Source of the DNA: Streptomyces cyaneus
GTDB taxonomy: Bacteria; Actinomycetota; Actinomycetes; Streptomycetales; Streptomycetaceae
DNA length: 64,000 nucleotides
Reading direction: 5' to 3'
NCBI RefSeq assembly: GCF_004028635.1
Contig: NZ_ML138678.1
Coordinates: 62,001-126,000 of the forward strand
In this document: one piece after another, positions 1 to 8,835 of the stretch
Layout of the letters: every line of letters begins with the position of its first letter
Numbering within the stretch: position 1 is the stretch's first letter
The notes under the pieces: generated by a model
Told to the model about the DNA's origin: nothing
The model's input: the letters and a program-made list of their open reading frames with translations, nothing else
Databases searched by the model: none
Translations under genes and position numbers: made by a program

Positions 1-724
1 CGATCGCGAAGCCCTGGCCCTCGTCGCCGATGCGCCGCTCGTCGCGGATCCGGACGCCGTCGAAATGGACCTGGGCCGTGGGCGAGCCCTTCATGCCCAT
101 CTTCTTCTCGGGAGCGGCCGCACTCAGCCCCGCCGCGTCACCGGGCACCAGGAACGCGGTGATCCCGCGCGGCCCCTCCTCGCCGGTGCGCGCCATGACG
201 GTGTAGAAGTCGGCGATGCCGCCATGGGTGATCCAGGCCTTGGTGCCGGTGATCACCCAGTCGTCGCCGTCCCGTACGGCCCTGGTGCGCAGCGACGCCG
301 CGTCCGATCCCGACGACGGCTCGGAGAGGCAGTACGCCCCGAGCAGCCCGCCGCCGAGCATCGCGGGCAGGTGCTCGACCTGCTGCTGCTTGGTGCCGTA
401 GGCGGCGAGGGCGTAGGAGGACAGGGTGTGCACGCTGACGCCGAGGCCGACGGTGAGGCGGACCGCGGCGAGCTCCTCGAGGACCTGGAGGTAGACCTCG
501 TACGGCTGGTCGCCGCCGCCGTACTCGGAGTCGTACGGCAGACCGAGCAGCCCGGATTCGGAGAGCAGGGTGAAGACCTCGCGCGGGAAGCGTCCGGCGT
601 CCTCCTCCTCGGCCGCCTTCGGGGCGATCTCGCGCTGCGCGATGTCGCGGACGAGCGAGATCAGATCCCGGGCCTCGTCCGTGGGCAGTTGACGGTCCAC
701 CGGCTGCGGGGCGCGGTCGGGCAT
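1..724 (-). CDS. Acyl-CoA dehydrogenase, 3' end cut by window
   Basis: FAD-dependent acyl-CoA dehydrogenase, which puts an alpha-beta double bond into acyl-CoA thioesters. The minus strand stays open from ATG 724 to the window edge (about 241 codons), so the C-terminal catalytic half is missing. Visible family signatures are an N-terminal helical region containing ESGLLGLPYDSEYGG, the GAYCLSEPSSGSDAAS segment that lines the FAD/substrate pocket, ITGTKAWITHGG, and the middle beta-domain ending in KKMGMKGSPTAQVHF. Substrate chain length cannot be read from this. It is divergent from the chitinase, with a 341-bp spacer that carries the chitinase promoter. Confidence 0.93.
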   Translation of the reverse strand, partial: MPDRAPQPVDRQLPTDEARDLISLVRDIAQREIAPKAAEEEDAGRFPREVFTLLSESGLLGLPYDSEYGGGDQPYEVYLQVLEELAAVRLTVGLGVSVHTLSSYALAAYGTKQQQVEHLPAMLGGGLLGAYCLSEPSSGSDAASLRTRAVRDGDDWVITGTKAWITHGGIADFYTVMARTGEEGPRGITAFLVPGDAAGLSAAAPEKKMGMKGSPTAQVHFDGVRIRDERRIGDEGQGFAI

Positions 725-943
725 GGCGACGCTCTCCTCCCGTTCGGGAAAGTCGACGGTCACGCGCCTTGGGTGGGGCGGCTCCGCCTGGTGTCTCGGG
801 TACCGGCCGATGCTCCACTCCCGGATCGCGGAAGCTGCTGACCAGCGGCTCTGCGGTGAGTATGCCCGATCGGGAACATCGAGTCACCAGTTAACGACCG
901 CTTACTCCAAGAAACTTTCCGACTCCGTCCCGACTCTCCGAAT

Positions 944-984
944 TGGTCCGAACCATTGACCAAATGGTCTAGTCCTCCTACCGT
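944..984 (+). promoter_or_regulatory. Chitinase-type promoter with paired 12-bp repeats
   Basis: TGGTCCGAACCA (944-955) lies just upstream of a -35 box TTGACC (956-961). A second element, TGGTCTAGTCCT (965-976), fills the spacer, and the -10 TACCGT (979-984) follows 17 bp after the -35. Two 12-bp direct repeats bracketing the -35 are characteristic of Streptomyces chitinase promoters, which mediate chitin induction and glucose repression. The elements also resemble the DasR operator. The rest of the 725-1065 spacer shows nothing else recognisable. Confidence 0.8.
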
Positions 985-1065
985 TTCGGTCCAACGCTTC
1001 CCGCGTTCATGCCAATCAGCGTGCGATGCGTGCGATCCCCTCTGTCCCCTGCGAGGAGACACCCG

Positions 1066-2316
<1,251 letters not shown>

Positions 2317-2335
2317 CCGGGCCCACGGGGGACTT

Positions 2336-2363
2336 GGGGCGGAGGACCACGAGCCTCCGCCCC
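2336..2363. terminator. Bidirectional terminator, chitinase/TetR
   Basis: The perfect 10-bp inverted repeat GGGGCGGAGG/CCTCCGCCCC (2336-2345 and 2354-2363) has an 8-nt loop. It sits between the stops of the convergent chitinase and TetR genes. Confidence 0.8.
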
Positions 2364-2371
2364 TTGCCGCG

Positions 2372-3088
2372 TCAGACCTCCCGGCGCGCGGGCTCCGGGG
2401 CCGGGTAGGAGGGGTCCATCTCCTCGATGGCGCGCATGGCGCCGCCCAGCGTCTTCACCAGCAGCTCACGCATGGTGTCGCGGTTCAGTTCGGGGCTGTC
2501 TATCCATTCGAGGGTGGCGCCCTCGACGCTGCACACCCAGGCGAGCAGACCCATGCGGGCGAGCGGGGCGATGTCGGTGCGGCCGTACGCCCCCTCGGCG
2601 AGGGTCGACACGATCGCCTCGCGCACCCCGTCCCGGATGGCGTGCACCTCGGTGTCGAAGCCGACGCCGCCGCTGACGATGGTGCGGTAGGCGGCCTGGT
2701 TGTGCTCGGCGTAGCGGAGATAGCTGTCGATGGTGCGGTGGACCCGGTCCACCGGCTGGAGTTCGAGCCCGCTCGCGGCGAAGGTGACCAGATCGGCGAC
2801 GGAGTCCTGGATGATGGCCAGGTAGTACCCGCGCTTGGACTGGAAGTAGTAGTAGATGAGCCCCTTGGCGACATGGGCCTGCCGGGCGATGTCGTCCATG
2901 GAGAGCGCGTCGTACGACGTGTCGGCGAACAACTTCCGCCCGATGGTGATGAGTTCGGCACGGCGCGCCACCGAACGCTCGGTGCCGCGGGCCCGGGGAC
3001 GGGCCGCGTCGCGCTGTTGACTAATATTCAATTTAGACCCTGGATTTCCAACGGGCTGCGGGACATCGGCAGTATGGCAGACGTACAC
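2372..3088 (-). CDS. TetR-family transcriptional regulator
   Basis: TetR/AcrR regulator, 238 residues from GTG 3088. The N-terminal DNA-binding domain is clear: the helix-turn-helix covers SMDDIARQAHVAKGLIYYYF and is followed by the usual KRGYY. The C-terminal ligand domain is not assignable to a ligand. The first 30 codons are unlike the family and no ribosome binding site precedes GTG 3088, so a downstream start (TTG 3031) or a leaderless transcript is possible. An A+T-rich patch (3023-3036) lies inside this 5' region. No obvious target gene is adjacent, and it converges on the chitinase. Confidence 0.85.
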   Translation of the reverse strand: MYVCHTADVPQPVGNPGSKLNISQQRDAARPRARGTERSVARRAELITIGRKLFADTSYDALSMDDIARQAHVAKGLIYYYFQSKRGYYLAIIQDSVADLVTFAASGLELQPVDRVHRTIDSYLRYAEHNQAAYRTIVSGGVGFDTEVHAIRDGVREAIVSTLAEGAYGRTDIAPLARMGLLAWVCSVEGATLEWIDSPELNRDTMRELLVKTLGGAMRAIEEMDPSYPAPEPARREV

Positions 3089-3179
3089 CGGCTGGCCGTT
3101 CGAGTCTGATCGACTCTGATGGGAACGCTCGACTGCACGGTCGGCATATGTCCGATCAAAGCGCCCGGTGTGGGTCAGG

Positions 3180-3320
3180 TCACAGCAGGCCGAGCTGGGT
3201 GACGAGCATCGCGACGACCACGACGAGGGTCCAGCCCATGATGTGCTCGACGAGCTTCGGGCCGTCTCCCTTGGGGCCGCCGGTGCGGACGCGGGCGGCG
3301 GTGGCTGAGTGCGCGGTCAT
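3180..3320 (-). CDS. Small single-pass membrane protein
   Basis: 46-residue ORF from ATG 3320, preceded by AAGGTGG. It has a polar N-terminus (MTAHSATAARVRTGGPKGDG) and one C-terminal hydrophobic helix, HIMGWTLVVVVAMLVTQLGL, so it looks like a tail-anchored small protein. Short proteins of this shape recur in Streptomyces, but I know no function. A longer frame opening at 3503 would read into the neighbouring peptidase and has no ribosome binding site. Confidence 0.6.
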   Translation of the reverse strand: MTAHSATAARVRTGGPKGDGPKLVEHIMGWTLVVVVAMLVTQLGLL

Positions 3321-3390
3321 ATGCCCACCTTGCCACCGGGAACGGCTTTTGCGGCAGAGACGTTGCTCACAGCGCAAAGGCCCCAGCGGC

Positions 3391-4761
3391 TCAGCGCACG
3401 CCCACCGCCGCGAGCGCGGCACGCTGGCGCGGGGTCGGAGACGCCGGGAAGTAGAGGTAACAGACGCCGCCCGAGCCGGAGACCTCCTTGCCGCCGGCGT
3501 CATACCGCTTGGTCCTGAGCCAGACGTTCTCCCATTCGCGCCGCTTGTAGACGCGCCGCACCGCCTCGTTGCTCGGTGAGTGCGGGTCGTTGGCGATCAC
3601 GTCGCCGTCGGCGGTGAAGCCGATGACGGTCATCAGATGCCCGGCGGTGCCGTACCCCGCCCCGGTCAGCTCCCCCTCCAGGAAGGACTGGGACGTCATG
3701 GCCGGGATGCCGGCCGCGATCAGCGTCGCCAGATCGGTGAGTGAGCCGAGCCGGGTGACCACGCCCTGGAGGCCCTCGAAGGTGGCCGCGTAGGCGGCGT
3801 TGAACGGCCAGTTCCCGCAGCCGTCGTACTGGTAGTCGAAGGTGAACCGGGCCGCATGGCAGACCTGCGGGTCGGCGTACGCCGGGTCGACCCAGGCCAG
3901 CTGCTCCTGGGTGAGCCGGCCGCCCCAGTACTCGACGATCATCTGCGAGGAGGTGGGGCTGCACCAGGCCTCGCCGCCGTTGTCGTACTCCGGGTACTGA
4001 CCGACATGGGTCTCCTGCGAGTAGCGCGGGACGGTCAGCTCGTGGGCGAGACCGGGGGCGGAGGCCGGGACGGTGAAGCGGTCGGGAACGTCGGAGCCCA
4101 TCGCGCCGACCCGCCAGACGGTGGGGGTGAGCTTGGTCCCGGGCTTGCGATAGAGGGTCAGCCGCAGCCGGTACGAAGCCAGGCGCAGGCCTGTCGCCGG
4201 GTCGTCGATGGCGAACGTGTCCGTCCAGACGCTGCTCCTGCCGTCGCTCTGGTCGTCGACCGAGGTCCGCCGGATGTCCTGGTCACCGGCGGCCCAGCGG
4301 CCCAGCACGTACCAGGGGGTGACGGTGCCGTCGGAGTACGTCCCCCGGAGTTCGATCTGGAGCCAGGTGCCCGTGGGGGTGTGCGCGTTCCAGGAGGCGA
4401 TCGCCTCGGTCGAGGGGACGGTGAGCCGGTGGACCGGGGAGGTCCAGGTCGCGTACTCCCAGCGGGCGCTCTTGCCGGTGTGCGGGTCCGTGTAGTCGGT
4501 GGTGCCGGCGGGCGTGGCGATCACGATGCCGGGGCGGGCACCCGCGACGGCACGTGTGCCCTCGGCGGCACCGCTGCGCCAGTCGGTGTACGTGGTCCAG
4601 GCGCGGTTGTCGACGGCGCGGGCCGGGGCCTGCTCGGGGTCCGCGCCATCGGCGGTGGTGTCGGCGGCGACCGCAGGGCCGGCACTGCCGCCGCCGACGA
4701 CGGCTGCGGCGACCGCGGCGACCAGGACGGTTCTGCGGGACGGCTGTTCGGCGCTGCTCAT
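3391..4761 (-). CDS. Exported C39-family peptidase-like protein
   Basis: 456 residues. The N-terminus has a twin-arginine-like signal (SRR at 8-10, hydrophobic stretch 11-33). Residues about 50-230 form a beta-rich region with no recognised catalytic motif. Residues about 245-415 match the C39_2 papain-like fold: candidate nucleophile Cys267 in EAWCSPTS, His375 in AGHLMTVIGF, and Asn391/Asp392 in ANDPHS. Family members are extracellular cysteine peptidases or peptidase-like proteins; the substrate is unknown. ATG 4761 is chosen because it opens the signal peptide; the upstream extension to 4851 has no signal character. Confidence 0.85.
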   Translation of the reverse strand: MSSAEQPSRRTVLVAAVAAAVVGGGSAGPAVAADTTADGADPEQAPARAVDNRAWTTYTDWRSGAAEGTRAVAGARPGIVIATPAGTTDYTDPHTGKSARWEYATWTSPVHRLTVPSTEAIASWNAHTPTGTWLQIELRGTYSDGTVTPWYVLGRWAAGDQDIRRTSVDDQSDGRSSVWTDTFAIDDPATGLRLASYRLRLTLYRKPGTKLTPTVWRVGAMGSDVPDRFTVPASAPGLAHELTVPRYSQETHVGQYPEYDNGGEAWCSPTSSQMIVEYWGGRLTQEQLAWVDPAYADPQVCHAARFTFDYQYDGCGNWPFNAAYAATFEGLQGVVTRLGSLTDLATLIAAGIPAMTSQSFLEGELTGAGYGTAGHLMTVIGFTADGDVIANDPHSPSNEAVRRVYKRREWENVWLRTKRYDAGGKEVSGSGGVCYLYFPASPTPRQRAALAAVGVR

Positions 4762-4918
4762 GGGCGGAAGACCCCCAGGTGTCCGAGTCGGGCGGGTCCA
4801 GGGCACGGCTGTCCGCCAACTATGGCCGCAGGCGGCGGCGTCTTCCAGCACTGCGGTCCCTGGCGCGTCTACGAATATTGGTGTCGACCACTGGCAGGGC
4901 TACTGCCGACGGTTCCGC

Positions 4919-4961
4919 CGCGCCCCGAAGGGGCGCGGGGAACTGCGCGACCAGCCACGAC
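4919..4961 (+). repeat. Streptomyces interspersed intergenic repeat, copy 1
   Basis: The core GGGGCGCGGGGAACTGCGCG, followed by an ACCAGCCACGA-type tail, sits in the spacer between the peptidase and permease genes. Nearly the same sequence occurs at 42291-42326. From general experience this element is scattered in many copies between Streptomyces genes. Its left part (GCCCCGAAGGGGC) can form a hairpin. Confidence 0.7.
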
Positions 4962-5009
4962 GGGCCTGCAGACGCTCGACCGCCTGGAGGCCCTACCGGT
5001 GATGCGTCG

Positions 5010-6551
5010 TCAGACGAGGTCCATGGCGGCGACCTCATCCGGGCGGCCGTAACTGACCGGGCCGTGGAAGCGGCGGCGGGCGGCGGCGAACCACCACACC
5101 GTGGCCACGGCCAGGACCACGCCCAGCGCGATCGGCGCGTAGTTGAACGAGTGGGCGGTGATCGGCGAGGCCTGCGGCAGCATGAACAGGACACTGCTGA
5201 GCAGGATCCAGGTCACCGCGACGACCCCGACCGGCCGTCCCCAGCGGCCCAGGTGCCAGGGCCCTGGCTGGAACTCGTCGCCCAGTCGCAGCCGGAGCAG
5301 GATCGGGACGGCGTACGCGAGGAAGAGTCCGACGACGTTGACGCTGACGATGGCGGTGAACGCCGTGTGCGACCACCAGCCGGGCAGCACCAGCGCCAGC
5401 GAGCAGGCCACCGCCAGCCACACCGCCTTGACGGGCGTGCGCGTGCGCGGCGAGACCGAGTGCCACCAGCGGGAGCCGGGCATCGCGCCGTCCCGGGAGA
5501 AGGCGAAGATCTGCCGGGTGTTGCTGGTGAGGTTGGCGAGCCCGCAGAAGAGCATGGCGCCGATGACGATCAGCAGCACCACCTTGGCGGTCCCCAGTCC
5601 CAGCCCGTCGATCAGGATCTGTACGGGAGGCGCGTCGGCGCTCGCCACACGGTCGTAGTCCCGAATGCTGTAGACCAATGCGAGCATCAGCAGCAGTCCC
5701 GCGATCGCCGAGTATCCGATCGCCCGCGTGATCCCCTTCGGCGCGTTGACCGTCGCCCGGACCGTTTCCTCGGACATGTGGAAGCTGCCGTCGAAGCCGG
5801 TGAAGGTCCAGCTGGTGACCAGCAGACCGAGCATCCCGCCGTAAAGCCCGTTCGTGAAACCGGTGTTGTTCGCGAAATGCGTGACGAACGACGCCGACTG
5901 ATGATGTTCGGGCATGACGATCAGGGCGGTCACGATAACCACGAGTCCGCTCAGCAGCCACCACACGGAGATCCGGTTCAGTACGGCCACCAGGTGCACG
6001 GTGTAGGTGTTGGCGAGCCCTTGGAGCACGATGATCAGCGCCGTGATCAGCACCGTCCGGTGCAGCGTCGGTTCGTACGAGGGCCACTGCAGGGCGATGA
6101 AGGCCTGGAGGAAGGTGGCAGCGGCGTACCCGGTGGCCGCTGTGCCACCGACCTGGCCCACGAAGTTCAGCCAGCCCGTGTACCAGGACCAGGCCCCCTT
6201 GTGCCGCTTGGCGAGCTTTCCGGCGGAGAAATAGAGCGCGCCGCTCGTCGGATAGGCCGAGGCGACTTCTGCCATCGCTGCTCCCACGAAGAGCACCATG
6301 ACAGAGACGCCGATCCAGCCGAAGACGAGAATGCTCGGGCCGCCCGCGTTCAAACCGAACCCGAAGCCCGAGAAGATTCCGGAGATGATGTTGATGATGG
6401 TGAATGAGATGGCGAAATTGTCGAATGCCTGAAAGCGTCGCGTGAGTTTTCTCGGATAACCCATCGCATGCAGGGTCGCATCGTCGTCGAGCGCGATCGG
6501 AACCGCGCCCCCGCGCGCTTTGGCACGCGGAGCCGATATCCCTTCTGACAC
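5010..6551 (-). CDS. APC-superfamily amino acid permease
   Basis: Polytopic uptake transporter, 513 residues with about 12 hydrophobic helices. Family signatures include ISFTIINIISGIFSGFGFGL in helix 1, the helix 2-3 region PTSGALYF, and FAFSRDGAMPGS in the mid-protein loop. The pattern is closest to the amino acid/choline transporter (ACT) branch of bacterial and fungal GABA/choline permeases, so a small amine or amino acid is a reasonable but unproven substrate. ATG 6551 lies 37 bp after the hypothetical gene 6589-7542 on the same strand, which suggests one transcript. Confidence 0.88.
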   Translation of the reverse strand: MSEGISAPRAKARGGAVPIALDDDATLHAMGYPRKLTRRFQAFDNFAISFTIINIISGIFSGFGFGLNAGGPSILVFGWIGVSVMVLFVGAAMAEVASAYPTSGALYFSAGKLAKRHKGAWSWYTGWLNFVGQVGGTAATGYAAATFLQAFIALQWPSYEPTLHRTVLITALIIVLQGLANTYTVHLVAVLNRISVWWLLSGLVVIVTALIVMPEHHQSASFVTHFANNTGFTNGLYGGMLGLLVTSWTFTGFDGSFHMSEETVRATVNAPKGITRAIGYSAIAGLLLMLALVYSIRDYDRVASADAPPVQILIDGLGLGTAKVVLLIVIGAMLFCGLANLTSNTRQIFAFSRDGAMPGSRWWHSVSPRTRTPVKAVWLAVACSLALVLPGWWSHTAFTAIVSVNVVGLFLAYAVPILLRLRLGDEFQPGPWHLGRWGRPVGVVAVTWILLSSVLFMLPQASPITAHSFNYAPIALGVVLAVATVWWFAAARRRFHGPVSYGRPDEVAAMDLV

Positions 6552-6588
6552 GGGTTGGACCTTTCTCTTGGTGGGGGGTTGCGGTCCG

Positions 6589-7542
6589 TCAGACGCTCGG
6601 CACGGGCAGCCCGCAGGCGCGGCGCGCCCGGGAGAGCTGTCCGGCCGGGTCGCCGAAGGCGGACCAGGGCATCCGGGAGGCGTACGGCCCCATCGCCGCG
6701 AAGACGGCGCGTGCCTCCTCCTCGCACCGGGCCATGACCAACGCGTGTGCGAGGTAGGCCAGGTCGAGGACCGGAGTGAAGCGGTATTCGGCCACCGCCG
6801 GAAGCCAGTTCTGGTGGATCGCCAGCGCGGTCGAGCGCCACTGCGGCTGCTCCCAGACGCGGTCGGCGAGCAGCTGGGTCGGGTCGTAGCTCGCCACCAG
6901 GGCGACCAGCGGGAGCAGCCGCAGCGGCGAGTCGGCGGGCGCGCGCTGGCCGAGGAAGGCGGCGACGTCCCAGGCGGCGGTCACGGAGCCGCCGTGCCGG
7001 GTGAAGAAGCAGGCCAGAAAGCGGTGGTGGGCCTCACGGTGCCAGGGGTCGAGCGAGAGGACGTGGGCGAACAGGCGCCACGGTCCGGGCGGCGCCGTGA
7101 GCAGCCCGTGCGGCGCCTGGTCGCGCAGTCGGTGCAGCCGGGCCATGGCCAGCTTGGCCACCCAGGGTGTGGGGTCGGCGGGGTCCGCCGTCGCGGCCCG
7201 GTCACAGGCGGCCAGCGCTATCCGTTCCAGCGCCTCGGCCCGGGAGTCCCGCGCGTCGGCCGCGCGCAGCGCCCGCAGCACGGCCACCCGCGCCCACAGC
7301 AGCGCCGCCTCGGGGCCGGGCTCCTCGGCAAGCCAGCGCTCGACGAGGTCGGAGTCGGCGGCCTCGGAGGCGAGCACGAGAGAGCGGTGGGCGCGCAGAC
7401 CGAAGTCGCCATGGGTTTCGGCCAGCGCGTCGCGGGCGCTCAGATAACGGCCGGCGCGTACATCGACGCATACGCTCGCGAGCAAGCGGTCGTCGGCCGC
7501 CGGATGCCACACATACTGCCCTTCGAATAACCCCGCGGCCAT
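6589..7542 (-). CDS. Hypothetical Ala/Leu-rich helical protein
   Basis: 317 residues, unrecognised. The sequence is almost wholly helical, with repeated A-L-A-A and R-A-R patterns that resemble degenerate TPR repeats. There is no signal peptide, membrane segment or catalytic motif. It starts at ATG 7542 and stops 37 bp before the permease, so it probably leads a two-gene operon. A role in the uptake or use of the permease substrate is a guess from position only. Confidence 0.75.
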   Translation of the reverse strand: MAAGLFEGQYVWHPAADDRLLASVCVDVRAGRYLSARDALAETHGDFGLRAHRSLVLASEAADSDLVERWLAEEPGPEAALLWARVAVLRALRAADARDSRAEALERIALAACDRAATADPADPTPWVAKLAMARLHRLRDQAPHGLLTAPPGPWRLFAHVLSLDPWHREAHHRFLACFFTRHGGSVTAAWDVAAFLGQRAPADSPLRLLPLVALVASYDPTQLLADRVWEQPQWRSTALAIHQNWLPAVAEYRFTPVLDLAYLAHALVMARCEEEARAVFAAMGPYASRMPWSAFGDPAGQLSRARRACGLPVPSV

Positions 7543-7784
7543 GTGTCCCAGCCCATCCCCCGTTACGGCACCTCACAGTTGCGCACCTGGCACCTTACTC
7601 AGCATGGGTCTCAACCGGAACGCACATTTCGCTGTGGCGGCCGGAGTTTTTCGGCGGCATTGCGGGCATCCGGCAGCTAGTTCAAAGCGACACCTTTTCT
7701 CATCCCGTCCCACCACCCGCTTTCACCCGCTACTAGAATGTTCCAACGAAATATGCCCACCCTCGCTGCACTTCAGGAAAAACG

Positions 7785-8405
7785 ATTCACGACCTCGCCA
7801 CGCGGCTCCGCCGCCTCCCCCCGTCCTGCGGACCGGTCCGCCTCATCGGCGTGGACGGGCACGCCGGCTCCGGAAAGTCCACGTTCGCCGGGCAGTTGGC
7901 CCGCGCGCTCGGCGACGCCCCGGTGCTGCACCTCGACGACATCGCCAGCCACGACGAGTTGTTCGAGTGGACCGAGCGCCTGCTGACCCAGGTGATCGAA
8001 CCGCTCGCCCACGGCGAGACCGCCCACTACACGCCCTACGACTGGCGGGCCCGCCGCTTCGGACCGCCCCTCGCCCTGCCGCCCGCCCCGGTGATCGTCA
8101 TCGAGGGCGTCGGCGCCGGCCGCCGCGCACTGCGCCCGCACCTTGCCCGGCTGCTGTGGATGGAGCTGGCCCACGAGGAGTCGTGGACCCGGGGGCGCTC
8201 GCGGGACGGGGAGGAGCAGCGGGAGTTCTGGGACAGGTGGGTCAGGGCGGAGCGCGAGCACTTCGCACATGACCCGTCCCGGCCGTTCGCCGATCTTCTG
8301 GTTCGGCAGTGCGGCAAGGGATATGAGGTGATTCCTGGGCCTGCTGGGACCGTTGGACCGGACCAGTCCATCACGCACGGTGACGGGCCATCGGCAATGT
8401 GCTGA
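7785..8405 (+). CDS. Uridine kinase-like P-loop kinase; start unusual
   Basis: P-loop NTPase of the uridine kinase/AAA_18 type with Walker A GHAGSGKST. The only standard start in frame is GTG 7851, but that removes the beta-strand CGPVRLIGV that must precede the P-loop. The frame is open back to 7737. ATT 7785, six bases after AGGA (7775-7778), gives an N-terminus with the expected LATRLRRLPPS lead (206 residues). Alternatively ATG 7753 in the next frame would join this frame if the A-run at 7778-7782 had one more A. Later motifs include LHLDDIASHDE and EGVGAGRRALRP. The substrate is not established. Confidence 0.75.
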   Translation: MHDLATRLRRLPPSCGPVRLIGVDGHAGSGKSTFAGQLARALGDAPVLHLDDIASHDELFEWTERLLTQVIEPLAHGETAHYTPYDWRARRFGPPLALPPAPVIVIEGVGAGRRALRPHLARLLWMELAHEESWTRGRSRDGEEQREFWDRWVRAEREHFAHDPSRPFADLLVRQCGKGYEVIPGPAGTVGPDQSITHGDGPSAMC

Positions 8406-8454
8406 ACTTGTGAAGAGCCTTGCGGGAGAAGTTCCCGGAGTGCTTCAACTCGGC

Positions 8455-8484
8455 TTGACCCGGGGCCCGTACAGGTCTTACGTT
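8455..8484 (+). promoter_or_regulatory. Sigma70/HrdB-like promoter of small-RNA candidate
   Basis: The -35 TTGACC (8455-8460), an 18-bp spacer and the -10 TACGTT (8479-8484) make a good vegetative promoter 50 bp after the kinase stop. No coding sequence starts within reach, but a strong terminator begins about 36 bp downstream. Confidence 0.55.
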
Positions 8485-8489
8485 CTCAA

Positions 8490-8557
8490 TGTGCGGCTAT
8501 TCGAAGCCGCCCACACACGCGAAGCCCCCGGTTGTTCCCCCGTGATCGGGGGCTTCG
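8490..8557 (+). ncRNA. Candidate small RNA ending in strong terminator
   Basis: Predicted transcript of about 70 nt between the promoter at 8455-8484 and the hairpin at 8520-8557. It contains an early stem-loop (GCGGCT/AGCCGC, around 8493-8510) and then the 11-bp perfect terminator stem. It is probably too short to encode a protein and has no ribosome binding site with an ATG. It could instead be a transcription attenuator for the downstream AAA+ gene, whose start is 280 bp further on. The rest of the 8406-8835 spacer shows nothing recognisable. Confidence 0.5.
8520..8557 (+). terminator. Strong rho-independent terminator
   Basis: CGAAGCCCCCG (8520-8530) pairs perfectly with CGGGGGCTTCG (8547-8557), with a 16-nt loop. 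The following TTCTGCC is only mildly T-rich, which is usual for Streptomyces terminators. Confidence 0.75.
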
Positions 8558-8835
8558 TTCTGCCCTCACCCCTTTTCCCGGGCGCCGAGAGGCGCGATTC
8601 GCTCACCCTCGGTCACCGAGTGCGGTGGGCCCGATCTGCTCCCACCTCGCCAAACGGCCCGTGCGGCACTCTGGGGTGGGCTGCACCCTCGCAGGTACGA
8701 TGCCCTCGGTGCGCCCTACGGACGGCTGCTCTGCGCACCGTTGCAACTCCGGTCCGCGGTACGGCGGTTCGATCAAGGCGGTCGACGCGCGACCGGTCGG
8801 CCAACCGACGGGGGCACGGTTTGTGGGGGGACGTG

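Noticed and set aside
4554..6407. 617-codon plus-strand frame
   Set aside because: It is an antisense shadow of the APC permease and peptidase genes with Arg/Asp/Gly-biased composition.
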